Origin: Nocardioides jiangxiensis
Lineage (GTDB): Bacteria > Actinomycetota > Actinomycetes > Propionibacteriales > Nocardioidaceae
NCBI RefSeq assembly: GCF_030580915.1
Contig: NZ_JAUQTA010000001.1
Span: 434,001-498,000 of the forward strand
DNA length: 64,000 bases
Direction: 5' to 3'
Shown piece by piece: positions 49,296 through 57,109 of the stretch. A program made the translations under genes and the position numbers. The stretch's first letter is position 1. Each line of letters begins with the position of its first letter. The notes under the pieces are model-generated. The model saw only the letters and a program-made list of their open reading frames with translations, did not search any database and was not told the DNA's origin.

Positions 49296-49883
49296 CTAGG
49301 CGAGCAGGAGCGGCATCGCCTCACGCAGGCGCAGGACCAGGGCGCGCGAGGCGTTCTCGTCGCCCTGGAAGTGCTCCTGCAGCGCACGCTGGAAGAGCCC
49401 GTCGACGAGGGCGTACGCCGTGGCCGCCTCGACCCGGAGGCGCCGGCCGGAGAGGCGGGCGTAGGTGTCGAGCACGCGGACCACCATGGCCTCGATGAGG
49501 GCGTCGATCTCGGCGAGCGCGGCCCCGTCGACGGAGCCGAACCACCCCTGCGTGCGGACGTCGTACCAGAGGCGGTGGAGGCGGCCGTCGGTCAGGAGCG
49601 AGTCGACCAGCCGGTCCTCGAACGCGGCGAGCACGCCGGCCGCCGTGGTGACACCCTCGAGCGCTGCGTCGTAGCGCTCGACGCAGGCGGTCTTGAAGAG
49701 CCGGACCGCCTCCAGGATGAGGCTCGACTTGTCCTTGAAGTAGTAGTGCAGGACCCCGTGCGAGTACGACGAGCGCTGGGCGATGTCGCGGATGCCGGTG
49801 TTGGCGTAGCCGCTCTCGCTGAGCACCTCCAGCGCCGACTGGGCGAGGTGCGTGCGGCGGTCGCCGACGCGCGCAACGGTCAT
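49296..49883 (-). CDS. TetR-family transcriptional regulator
   Basis: A 195-residue regulator with an N-terminal helix-turn-helix (about 10-58, TGIRDIAQRSSYSHGVLHYY) and an alpha-helical C-terminal ligand-binding domain. It precedes the SDR gene by 9 bases, so it probably represses itself and the SDR. A small inverted repeat (49950-49965) upstream is a candidate operator. The ligand is unknown. The start at 49883 is the ATG that gives the usual short N-terminus. It is divergent from the imuA' gene. Confidence 0.88.
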   Translation of the reverse strand: MTVARVGDRRTHLAQSALEVLSESGYANTGIRDIAQRSSYSHGVLHYYFKDKSSLILEAVRLFKTACVERYDAALEGVTTAAGVLAAFEDRLVDSLLTDGRLHRLWYDVRTQGWFGSVDGAALAEIDALIEAMVVRVLDTYARLSGRRLRVEAATAYALVDGLFQRALQEHFQGDENASRALVLRLREAMPLLLA

Positions 49884-49949
49884 GCGGCCACCACCCCTTG
49901 AATCCCCGAAGTCGGACAAATCTAACGGCGCGACGGGCCACTCCGCCGG

Positions 49950-49965
49950 GGAATGGGAGCATTCC
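49950..49965. promoter_or_regulatory. candidate TetR operator
   Basis: GGAATG, a GGAG spacer and CATTCC form a 16-base palindrome. It lies 67 bases before the TetR start (minus strand) and 30 bases before the imuA' promoter. Such short palindromes are typical TetR operators, but no second copy supports it. Confidence 0.35.
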
Positions 49966-49994
49966 TCCGGACCGCCACAGAACCCCTTCCCCGA

Positions 49995-50023
49995 TTGACA
50001 TGTTCGAACATCTGTTCGAACAT
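49995..50023 (+). promoter_or_regulatory. LexA (SOS) box inside the imuA' promoter
   Basis: The exact actinobacterial LexA box TCGAAC-ATCT-GTTCGA occupies 50004-50019. It sits between a consensus -35 TTGACA (49995-50000) and a -10-like GAACAT (50018-50023) at 17-base spacing, so bound LexA blocks the core promoter. The predicted transcript start falls at about 50030, where a GTG codon lies. This gives direct SOS control of imuA'-imuB-dnaE2, matching their known induction in mycobacteria. Confidence 0.93.
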
Positions 50024-50029
50024 GGAGGA

Positions 50030-50677
50030 GTGACAGCAGCCCTCGATCTGGCCCCCGAGCCGGGCACCTCCCGGGTCCCCGACCTGGCCGCCCTGCGCGC
50101 CCGGATCCGGCGCCTCGAGGGGTCCGAGTCGCCCGGCGACGTGATCGGCTTCGGGGTGCCCGAGGCGCTGCGGGCCGCGCTCCCGGGCGGGCTCCGGGCC
50201 GGGGCGACCTATGCCGCGACGGGCTCGCTGACCCTGGCCCTGATGCTGCTCGCCGAGGCCTGCTCGCAGGGCGCCTGGAGCGCCGTCGTCGGCCTGCCCG
50301 ACCTCGGCCTCGAGGTGGCCTCCCGGATGGGTCTCGACCTCGACCGCACGCTCGTCGTCCCGGCTCCGGGCGAGCAGTGGGCGACCGTGGTCGCCGCGCT
50401 GGCCGAGATCGTCCCGGTCGTGCTGGCCCGACCGGTCCGCCTCGTGCCGACGGAGGCCGCCCGCCTGACCGCACGCCTGCGCGAGCGCGGCTGCACCCTG
50501 CTCCTGACCGAGGAGCCGCCCTCGACCTGGCCGGCCCTGCAGGCGACCCTGCATGCCTCCCCCGCCGGCTGGCGCGGGCTGGGCTCCGGTCATGGCTGCC
50601 TGCTGCAGCGCAGGCTCGCCGTCGAGGTCCGCCAGCGCACCGGCCGCACCTCCCGCCACCACCTGGAGGTGTCATGA
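50030..50677 (+). CDS. imuA': mutasome protein ImuA'
   Basis: ImuA' is the small RecA-like accessory protein of the SOS-inducible actinobacterial translesion cassette and is thought to help recruit the polymerase ImuB-DnaE2. The protein is about 215 residues, with LGSGHGCLLQRRLAVEVRQR near the C-terminus and a degenerate nucleotide-binding fold. The start was set at the GTG at 50030, which coincides with the predicted transcript start, rather than the ATG at 50000 that lies under the promoter -35 element. The C-terminus overlaps imuB by 4 bases (ATGA). Confidence 0.9.
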   Translation: MTAALDLAPEPGTSRVPDLAALRARIRRLEGSESPGDVIGFGVPEALRAALPGGLRAGATYAATGSLTLALMLLAEACSQGAWSAVVGLPDLGLEVASRMGLDLDRTLVVPAPGEQWATVVAALAEIVPVVLARPVRLVPTEAARLTARLRERGCTLLLTEEPPSTWPALQATLHASPAGWRGLGSGHGCLLQRRLAVEVRQRTGRTSRHHLEVS

Positions 50678-52299
50678 CGCCCCCGGAGGTCCGGCGCAGC
50701 CTGGCCCTCTGGTGCCCCGACTGGTCGCTGCTGGCCACCCGCACCGGGCACGGGCTCGACCCTGACGTGGCACTCGCCCTCCTGGAGAAGGGCAGGGTCG
50801 TCGCCCGCTCGGCGGCCGCCGACGCCGAGGGCGTGACCGTCGGGCTGCGGATGCGCGAGGCACAGGCGCGGTGCCCCGGCATCACCCTGCTCCCCCACGA
50901 CCCTCTGCGTGACGCGCGTGCTTTCGAGCCGGTCGTCCGGGCCGTCGACGAGGTCATCCCCGGCGTCGACGTGCGCCGGCCCGGGCTCGTCGCCGTCCAC
51001 GTCGCGGGGGCGGCCCGCTACTACGGGGGCGAGCAGGTCGCGGCCCGGGCGCTGGCCGACCAGGTGCGGGGCGTCGCCGGGCTGGTCGACGTCCGCATCG
51101 GCATCGCCGACGGCATCCACGCCGCCGAGCTCGCCGCGCAGGCGACGACAGCCGCCGTGCCCCTCCGGGTCGTGCCGACCGGTGCGTCAGCGGCGTTCCT
51201 CGCCGCGCTGCCGCTCGACGTCCTGGCCAACCTCCCCGGCGCAGGACCCGAGCTCGTGACACTGCTCAAGCGCCTCGGGCTGACCACCCTGGGCGACTTC
51301 GCCGCCCTGCCCGGCTCCTCGGTGCGGGCCCGGTTCGGCGTGCCGGGCATGCAGGCCCACGACCTGGCCCGCGGCCGTGAGGTGGCGCCGGTGCGCGCCG
51401 CTGCCGCTCCTCCCGACCTGACCCGCCACGTCGTCTTCGAGCCCGGGCTCGAGCGGGTCGACCAGGTCGCGTTCGGCTGCCGCACGATGGCGGAGGAGTT
51501 CATCGCCACCCTGACCGCTCGGCAGCTGGTCTGCTCGCAGGTCCAGGTGAGCGTCTTCACCGACGATGACGACACCGGGCGGGCCCACAGCGACCAGGTC
51601 TGGACCCATCCCCGCCACTTCAGCTCGACCGAGGTCGTCGACCGGATCCGGTGGCAGCTCCAGGGGGCGGCCGCCTCCGCACTGACCGCCCCGACCACGC
51701 GTCACGGCGCTGTCGTCCGGGTCGAGGTCGCGCCGCTCGCCCTCGACGACGCGGCCGCCCACGCAGGCGGGCTGTGGCGTGACGGGCCGGCCGACCGGAT
51801 CCACCACACCGCCACCCGCCTGCAGGGTCGCCTCGGCCACGACGGCGTCCTGACTGCGGCCATCGGCGGCGGTCGGCTGCTCGCCGAGCGCACCCAGCTG
51901 CGCCCGTGGGGCGAGGCTGCCCCCACGGCCGCTGCCCGCAAAGCCGACCAGCCCTGGCCGGGCAGCCTGCCCGGGCTCGCACCGACCCTCGTCTACGACG
52001 AGCCGGTGCCGGTGCGGCTCCTCGACGCCGCACGCGCACTCGTGCGCATCGGGAGTCGTGGCGACCTCTCCAGCGACCCGGTCTGGCTCGACCCGGGCCC
52101 CCTCGGCGACGGCCTGCGACGGGTGACCGCCTGGGCCGGTCCCTGGCCGATCCGGCAGCGCTGGTGGGACCCGTCCGAGACCCGACGTGTCGACCGCGTG
52201 CAGCTCGTCGACGACCACGACCAGGCCTGGCTGCTGCTCTACGAGCAGCTCTCCCCCGACGAGGCCGAGCCCTGGTCGGTCGAAGGGCGCTACGACTGA
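50674..52299 (+). CDS. imuB: Y-family-polymerase-like protein ImuB
   Basis: A 541-residue Y-family DNA polymerase homologue. ImuB lacks catalytic activity in mycobacteria and acts as a hub that binds the beta clamp and DnaE2. The first region lacks the DxDxF catalytic motif at its usual place (WCPDWSLLATRTG), consistent with loss of catalysis. The middle has the helix-hairpin-helix and little-finger regions (LPGAGPELVTLLKRLGL), and the C-terminus holds a LDPGPLGDGLRRVTAW and WWDPSE segment. Starts in an ATGA overlap with imuA' and ends 13 bases before dnaE2. Confidence 0.93.
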   Translation: MTPPEVRRSLALWCPDWSLLATRTGHGLDPDVALALLEKGRVVARSAAADAEGVTVGLRMREAQARCPGITLLPHDPLRDARAFEPVVRAVDEVIPGVDVRRPGLVAVHVAGAARYYGGEQVAARALADQVRGVAGLVDVRIGIADGIHAAELAAQATTAAVPLRVVPTGASAAFLAALPLDVLANLPGAGPELVTLLKRLGLTTLGDFAALPGSSVRARFGVPGMQAHDLARGREVAPVRAAAAPPDLTRHVVFEPGLERVDQVAFGCRTMAEEFIATLTARQLVCSQVQVSVFTDDDDTGRAHSDQVWTHPRHFSSTEVVDRIRWQLQGAAASALTAPTTRHGAVVRVEVAPLALDDAAAHAGGLWRDGPADRIHHTATRLQGRLGHDGVLTAAIGGGRLLAERTQLRPWGEAAPTAAARKADQPWPGSLPGLAPTLVYDEPVPVRLLDAARALVRIGSRGDLSSDPVWLDPGPLGDGLRRVTAWAGPWPIRQRWWDPSETRRVDRVQLVDDHDQAWLLLYEQLSPDEAEPWSVEGRYD

Positions 52300-52312
52300 T
52301 GGGCCAGGAGTA

Positions 52313-55300
52313 ATGGGCTGGAGCAACCCGCCTATCTCCTGGAAGGAGATGGAGCGGATCCACAGTGGTCGCCCTGCCAAGCCTCCGGTCAACGGGCGCG
52401 ACGAGGCACCGGTCTCGCGCAAGCGCCAGCCGTTCCGCGCCCCTGTGGTCGAGCAGGTGGTCTCGACGACGCGCTACGCCGAGCTGCACGCACACTCGCA
52501 CTACAGCTTCCTCGATGGTGCCTCCTCCCCGGAGGAGCTGGTCATCGAGGCAGCACGGTTGGGCCTGCACGGGCTCGCCCTCACCGACCACGACGGGATG
52601 TACGGCGTGGTCCGTTTCGCCGAGGCCGCCGAGGCCTACCCCGACCTCCAGACGATCTACGGCGTCGAGGTCTCCCTCGGGTTGCCCTCGCCCCAACAGG
52701 GCGTGGCTGATCCGGTCGGCGACCACCTGGTCCTCCTCGCCCGGGGCCAGGACGGTTACCACCGGCTCGCCGGCGCCCTCACCGATGCGCACCTCGCCAT
52801 GGGCGCGGAGAAGGGGCGCCCCGTCTACGACCTCGCCGGCCTGGCCTCGTCCACCCAGGGGAAGGTCATGGCACTCACCGCCTGCCGCAAGGGCGCGGTC
52901 CGACGGGCCCTCACCTCTGCCACCGATGCCACCGCAGGCGAGAGGGCCGCGGAGCGTGAGCTGGCCCGGCTGCGGGAGCTCTTCGGCCGCGACGGCGTGG
53001 CGGTCGAGCTGCTCGACCACGGGCAGCCGCTCGACTCCCTCCACAACGACGCCCTCGCGCGGGTCGCCGCCCGGCTCGGCCTGCCCACGGTCGCCACCAC
53101 CGGCGCTCACTACGCCACGCCTGCGCGGCATCCGCTCGCGACCGCCCTGGCCGCCGTACGTGCCCGGCGCAGCCTCGACGAGCTCGACGGCTGGCTGCCC
53201 GGCGGCGACGGTGCCCACCTGCGCAGCGGCGACGAGATGGCGCGCCGGTTCCGCCGCTACCCGGGCGCGGTCGAGCGCACGGCGGAGATCGCCGACGACC
53301 TGGCGTTCCCCCTCCGCAAGGCGAAGCCCGGCCTGCCGAGGCTCGACCTGCCCGGTGGCCAGACGCCGATGGAGCGGCTGCGCGAGCTCGCCTGGGAGGG
53401 CGCGGAGAAGCGCTACCCGGGCTACGGCGAGGAGGTCCGCGAGCGGCTGGAGAAGGAGCTCGCGGTCATCGAGCTGAAGGACTTCCCCGGCTACTTCCTC
53501 ATCGTCCACGACATCGTCCAGGAGGCCCGGCGCCGCGGGATCCTCTGCCAGGGGCGCGGCTCGGCGGCCAACTCTGCGCTCTGCTACGTCCTCGAGATCA
53601 CGTCGGTCGACTCGATCTTCTACGGGCTGCCGTTCGAGCGGTTCCTCTCCCACCTGCGCGACGAGGAGCCCGACATCGACGTCGACTTCGACTCCGACCG
53701 GCGCGAGGAGATCATCCAGTACGTCTACGGGAAGTACGGCCGCCGCAATGCCGCGCAGGTCGCCAACGTCATCACCTACCGCCCGAAGAACGCCGTGCGC
53801 GACATGGCGAAGGCGCTCGGCTTCTCCCCCGGCCAGCAGGACGCCTGGTCGAAGTCGATCGACTCCTGGGGCCACGTCGCCGTCGATGACGCGAGCATCC
53901 CCCGGCAGGTCGTCGACCTGGCACAGGAGGTGCTCACCTTCCCGCGGCACCTCGGCATCCATTCCGGCGGCATGGTGCTGACCGACCGGCCGATCGGCGA
54001 GGTCTGCCCGATCGAGCCGGCCCGCATGGAGAAGCGCACCGTCCTGCAGTGGGACAAGGACGACTGCGCGTGGATGGGGCTGGTGAAGTTCGACCTGCTG
54101 GGCCTCGGCATGCTCGCCGCCCTGCAGTACTCCTTCGACCTGGTCGCCGAGCACCTCGGCGAGCACTGGACGATCGAGACGCTGCCACGCGAGGAGCAGG
54201 GGGTCTACGACATGCTCTGCCGCGCCGACTCGATCGGTGTCTTCCAGGTCGAGTCGCGTGCCCAGATGGGCACGCTCCCCCGGCTCAAGCCACGCTGCTT
54301 CTACGACCTGGTCATCGAGGTCGCCCTGATCCGGCCCGGCCCGATCCAGGGCGGCGCGGTGCACCCCTACCTGCGCCGCCGCCAGGGTGAGCCGTGGGAG
54401 TACGACCACCCGCTGCTGAAGCCCGTCCTCGAGCGGACGCTCGGCATCCCGCTCTTCCAGGAGCAGCTGATGCAGATGGCCGTGGCGGTGGGCGGCTGCG
54501 ACCACGCCGATGCCGACATGCTGCGTCGCGCGATGGGGTCCAAGCGGGGCGTCGTCCGGATCGAGGCTCTCAAGGACCGGCTCTTCGCGGGCATGCGCAG
54601 CAACGGTCTCTCCGAGGAGAAGGCTGCGGAGATCTACGAGAAGATCCAGGCCTTCGCCAACTTCGGCTTCGCCGAGTCGCACTCGATCTCGTTCTCGGTG
54701 CTGGTCTACGCGAGCTCGTGGATGAAGCTGCACTACCCGGCGGCGTTCCTGGCGTCGTTGCTGCGCGCCCAGCCGATGGGCTTCTACTCACCCCAGTCGC
54801 TCGCGGCCGACGCCCGTCGCCACGGCGTGACGGTGCTCGGTCCCTCGCTCGACCTGTCGGGCGTGCACGCGGGGCTCGAGCGCCTCCCGTCGTACGACGG
54901 ACACCACGGCCGTCCCGAGTGCCTGAGCTTCGAGCAGCCTCCTGTCGGCGAGTTCGACCGGCGTGCTCCCGACACGACGACCAGCCACCACCGCGACCTC
55001 GGCTGGGGCGTGCGGCTCGGACTGGCCGACGTCACCCAGATCGGCGTGGAGGTGGCGCAGCGGATCGTCGCCGCGCGCGATGCCGGCGGTCCGTTCCGCG
55101 ACCAGGCGGACCTTGCCCGCCGGGTGGACCTGACCACGACCCAGCTCGAGGCCCTGGCGATGGCGGGCGCCTTCTCCGAGCACCGGCGCCAGGACCTCTG
55201 GGCCTCCCGCGAGGCCTCCGCCCTCTCGCCGGGCCAGCTCGACCTCGGCGGTCTCAGCTACCAGCCACCCCTGCTGCCGATGCTGACCGAGGCCGAGCAG

Positions 55301-55699
55301 CTCGTGCAGGACCTGGCCACGACCGGCCTCTCCCCGGGCGACCATCCCCTGCGCCACCTGCGGGCCGGGCTCGACGAGCGGGGCGTCGTGCCGATCGTCG
55401 AGGTCGGCGCGATCGAGTCGGGGCGCCGCATCGAGGTCGCCGGCCTGGTCACGCACCGCCAGCGACCCGGCACCGCCGGCGGCGTCACGTTCCTCAACCT
55501 CGAGGACGAGACGGGCCTGCTCAACGTGGTCGTCTCCCCCGGCGCCTGGGCGCGCTACCGCCGGGTGGCGCGGACGTCGGCGGCCCTCGTCGTACGCGGG
55601 ATCCTGCAGCACACCCAGGACGGGGTGCTCAACCTCGTCGCCGACCGGTGCGAGCAGCTGATCGTCCGCGCATCACCGAAGTCACGCGACTTCCGCTAG
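52313..55699 (+). CDS. dnaE2: error-prone DNA polymerase DnaE2
   Basis: A 1128-residue C-family polymerase that performs mutagenic translesion synthesis in the SOS response. The PHP domain starts with ELHAHSHYSFLDGASSPEEL (about 58-77). The polymerase active site includes DEEPDIDVDFDSDRREEI with the catalytic aspartates, and the C-terminal OB-fold has VAGLVTHRQRPGTAGG. The protein ends in the DnaE2-typical SRDFR. It lacks the long beta-clamp-binding tail of replicative DnaE1. ATG at 52313 follows AGGAG with a 2-base spacing. It is the third gene of the LexA-controlled operon. Confidence 0.97.
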   Translation: MGWSNPPISWKEMERIHSGRPAKPPVNGRDEAPVSRKRQPFRAPVVEQVVSTTRYAELHAHSHYSFLDGASSPEELVIEAARLGLHGLALTDHDGMYGVVRFAEAAEAYPDLQTIYGVEVSLGLPSPQQGVADPVGDHLVLLARGQDGYHRLAGALTDAHLAMGAEKGRPVYDLAGLASSTQGKVMALTACRKGAVRRALTSATDATAGERAAERELARLRELFGRDGVAVELLDHGQPLDSLHNDALARVAARLGLPTVATTGAHYATPARHPLATALAAVRARRSLDELDGWLPGGDGAHLRSGDEMARRFRRYPGAVERTAEIADDLAFPLRKAKPGLPRLDLPGGQTPMERLRELAWEGAEKRYPGYGEEVRERLEKELAVIELKDFPGYFLIVHDIVQEARRRGILCQGRGSAANSALCYVLEITSVDSIFYGLPFERFLSHLRDEEPDIDVDFDSDRREEIIQYVYGKYGRRNAAQVANVITYRPKNAVRDMAKALGFSPGQQDAWSKSIDSWGHVAVDDASIPRQVVDLAQEVLTFPRHLGIHSGGMVLTDRPIGEVCPIEPARMEKRTVLQWDKDDCAWMGLVKFDLLGLGMLAALQYSFDLVAEHLGEHWTIETLPREEQGVYDMLCRADSIGVFQVESRAQMGTLPRLKPRCFYDLVIEVALIRPGPIQGGAVHPYLRRRQGEPWEYDHPLLKPVLERTLGIPLFQEQLMQMAVAVGGCDHADADMLRRAMGSKRGVVRIEALKDRLFAGMRSNGLSEEKAAEIYEKIQAFANFGFAESHSISFSVLVYASSWMKLHYPAAFLASLLRAQPMGFYSPQSLAADARRHGVTVLGPSLDLSGVHAGLERLPSYDGHHGRPECLSFEQPPVGEFDRRAPDTTTSHHRDLGWGVRLGLADVTQIGVEVAQRIVAARDAGGPFRDQADLARRVDLTTTQLEALAMAGAFSEHRRQDLWASREASALSPGQLDLGGLSYQPPLLPMLTEAEQLVQDLATTGLSPGDHPLRHLRAGLDERGVVPIVEVGAIESGRRIEVAGLVTHRQRPGTAGGVTFLNLEDETGLLNVVVSPGAWARYRRVARTSAALVVRGILQHTQDGVLNLVADRCEQLIVRASPKSRDFR

Positions 55700-55751
55700 C
55701 CGTCAACAGGGCCTGATTGCCGCGCCACCCCGGCGGGACGACACTGGCCCC

Positions 55752-55955
55752 GTGACAGCGTCGCCCCTGCCCGTCGCCATCGTGACGGTCGCGCTGGCGT
55801 TCTGGGCCTGGTGCCTGGTCGACCTCGTGCGCACCGACGACCGTGACGTGCGCGGCCCGGCGAAGCCGATGTGGCTGGCCATCGTGCTCCTCGGCAGCAC
55901 GGTGGGTGCCCTGTGCTGGTACACGCTCGGCCGTCCGGCGACCCGGCGGCAGTGA
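55752..55955 (+). CDS. small membrane protein with PLD-nuclease N-terminal domain
   Basis: A 67-residue membrane protein of the PLDc_N family (PF13396), with two transmembrane helices (about 7-26 and 41-60) joined by a charged loop containing LVRTDDRDVRGPAKPMW. Such short proteins are common in actinobacteria. Function unknown. The start is GTG at 55752, preceded by GACACT, 6 bases upstream, with no ribosome site, so a leaderless message is likely. It ends 8 bases before the convergent TetR gene. Confidence 0.75.
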   Translation: MTASPLPVAIVTVALAFWAWCLVDLVRTDDRDVRGPAKPMWLAIVLLGSTVGALCWYTLGRPATRRQ

Positions 55956-55963
55956 CGTCGTGC

Positions 55964-56599
55964 TCAGGTCAGCAGCACCGTGAGCTGGCCGGTGAGCCAC
56001 GCCTCGTACTCGGACGAGGTCCACCCCGAGCGACGCACGAGCCGGTCGTAGGCGTCCGGCGCGTTGAGCGCCCACACCGCATCCACGAGCCGGGCGAAGC
56101 CGCGCTCACCGACCACGTGCTCGGGCAGGCCGAGCCGCGTCCGGAGGCCCGTCATCGCCTGCGTCGTCCCCGTGTAGCGCTCCCGCTCGATGGTCGCCAC
56201 GAAGTCCGCGAGCGACGCGTCGGCACCGTGAGCGAGCAGGGCGCCGAGCAGCGGCGCGACCCGCTCGAGGACCACCCGCACCCAGGCCGCATAGGCGGCC
56301 ACGAACGCGCTCCGGTCGGTCGCGGCGAACAGCGCCTGGAACTCCGGCCGGTCGCTCATCGCGACCTCGGCCTCATCGCCGGCGAGCAGCCGGTCGTAGA
56401 CGGCCTTGACCACCGCCGGCTTGCCGCCGACCGAGTTGTACACCGTCTGCGGGCTGACCCCTGCCGCTGCCGCGAGGGAGGCGACCGTCATCGCCGCGTA
56501 GCCGCCGTCGAGGAGCAGCCCGAGCGCGGTGTCGAGGATCTGCCCTCGGGTCACCAGGGCGCGCTCAGCACGGCCGGTGTTGTCGTAGGCCCTTGCCAC
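55964..56599 (-). CDS. TetR/AcrR-family transcriptional regulator
   Basis: A 211-residue TetR regulator. The helix-turn-helix at about 20-65 includes GYAAMTVASLAAAAGVSPQT, followed by the VYNSVGGKPAVVKAVYDRLL helix. The C-terminal half is a helical ligand-binding region. It lies divergent from the SnoaL-like gene, with clear palindromes in the 63-base gap that would let it control both genes. Start ATG at 56599. Convergent with the small PLDc_N gene. Confidence 0.9.
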   Translation of the reverse strand: MARAYDNTGRAERALVTRGQILDTALGLLLDGGYAAMTVASLAAAAGVSPQTVYNSVGGKPAVVKAVYDRLLAGDEAEVAMSDRPEFQALFAATDRSAFVAAYAAWVRVVLERVAPLLGALLAHGADASLADFVATIERERYTGTTQAMTGLRTRLGLPEHVVGERGFARLVDAVWALNAPDAYDRLVRRSGWTSSEYEAWLTGQLTVLLT

Positions 56600-56618
56600 G
56601 ACACCTCCATTTGCTTAG

Positions 56619-56646
56619 ATTGGAATTCCAATGGAATCACGTTCCA
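56619..56646. promoter_or_regulatory. divergent TetR operator palindromes
   Basis: ATTGGAATTCCAAT (56619-56632) is a perfect 14-bp palindrome. Overlapping it, TGGAA-N5-TTCCA (56632-56646) is a second inverted repeat with the same half-site TGGAA. Together they lie between the divergent TetR gene and the SnoaL-like gene and are AT-rich compared with the genome, the classic layout for a TetR operator. The right half overlaps the likely promoter of the SnoaL-like gene. Confidence 0.8.
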
Positions 56647-56662
56647 GTCAGGAGACTACGCC

Positions 56663-57109
56663 ATGAACCCCGCCCGCAGCGCTGCCCTCGCCGTCTTCGA
56701 CGCGATCAACGACCGCGACCTCTCCCGGCTCGACGAGCTCGTCACCGACGACTTCGTCGACCACGGCTCGCCGTTCCCGCTCCCCCCGGGCCCCGAGGGC
56801 TACCGGATGATCCTCGGCTTCGTGACCGGCGTCCTCCAGATCCGCTACGACCTCGAGGACGTCCTCGAGACCGAGGACCGGGTCGTCATCCGCGCCACGG
56901 CGCACGGCGTCGGCGTGGACGCCGTGCACGGCGAGGGCGCAGCCGGCGGCAGCTACGCGATGCCCACGGTGCACGTCTACCGGACCGAGGGCGACCGTCT
57001 GGCGGAGCACTGGGGCGTCCGCGACGAGTACGGCGCCCGCATCCAGCTGGGCACCATCGCCCCGCCGGACCCCGCCGCCCTGAGCGCGGTGCTCACGCCA
57101 GCCCGGTGA
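56663..57109 (+). CDS. SnoaL-like / ester-cyclase-type protein
   Basis: A 148-residue protein of the SnoaL-like alpha+beta barrel superfamily (NTF2 fold). AVFDAINDRDLSRLDELVTD and FVDHGSPF near residues 10-35 match the polyketide-cyclase/ester-cyclase pattern. The C-terminal HWGVRDEYG retains the conserved tail. Likely a small cytosolic enzyme or binding protein with unknown ligand, probably the target of the divergent TetR. A CAGGAG ribosome site lies 8 bases before the ATG at 56663. The 3' end overlaps the convergent glycosyltransferase gene by 17 bases. Confidence 0.82.
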   Translation: MNPARSAALAVFDAINDRDLSRLDELVTDDFVDHGSPFPLPPGPEGYRMILGFVTGVLQIRYDLEDVLETEDRVVIRATAHGVGVDAVHGEGAAGGSYAMPTVHVYRTEGDRLAEHWGVRDEYGARIQLGTIAPPDPAALSAVLTPAR

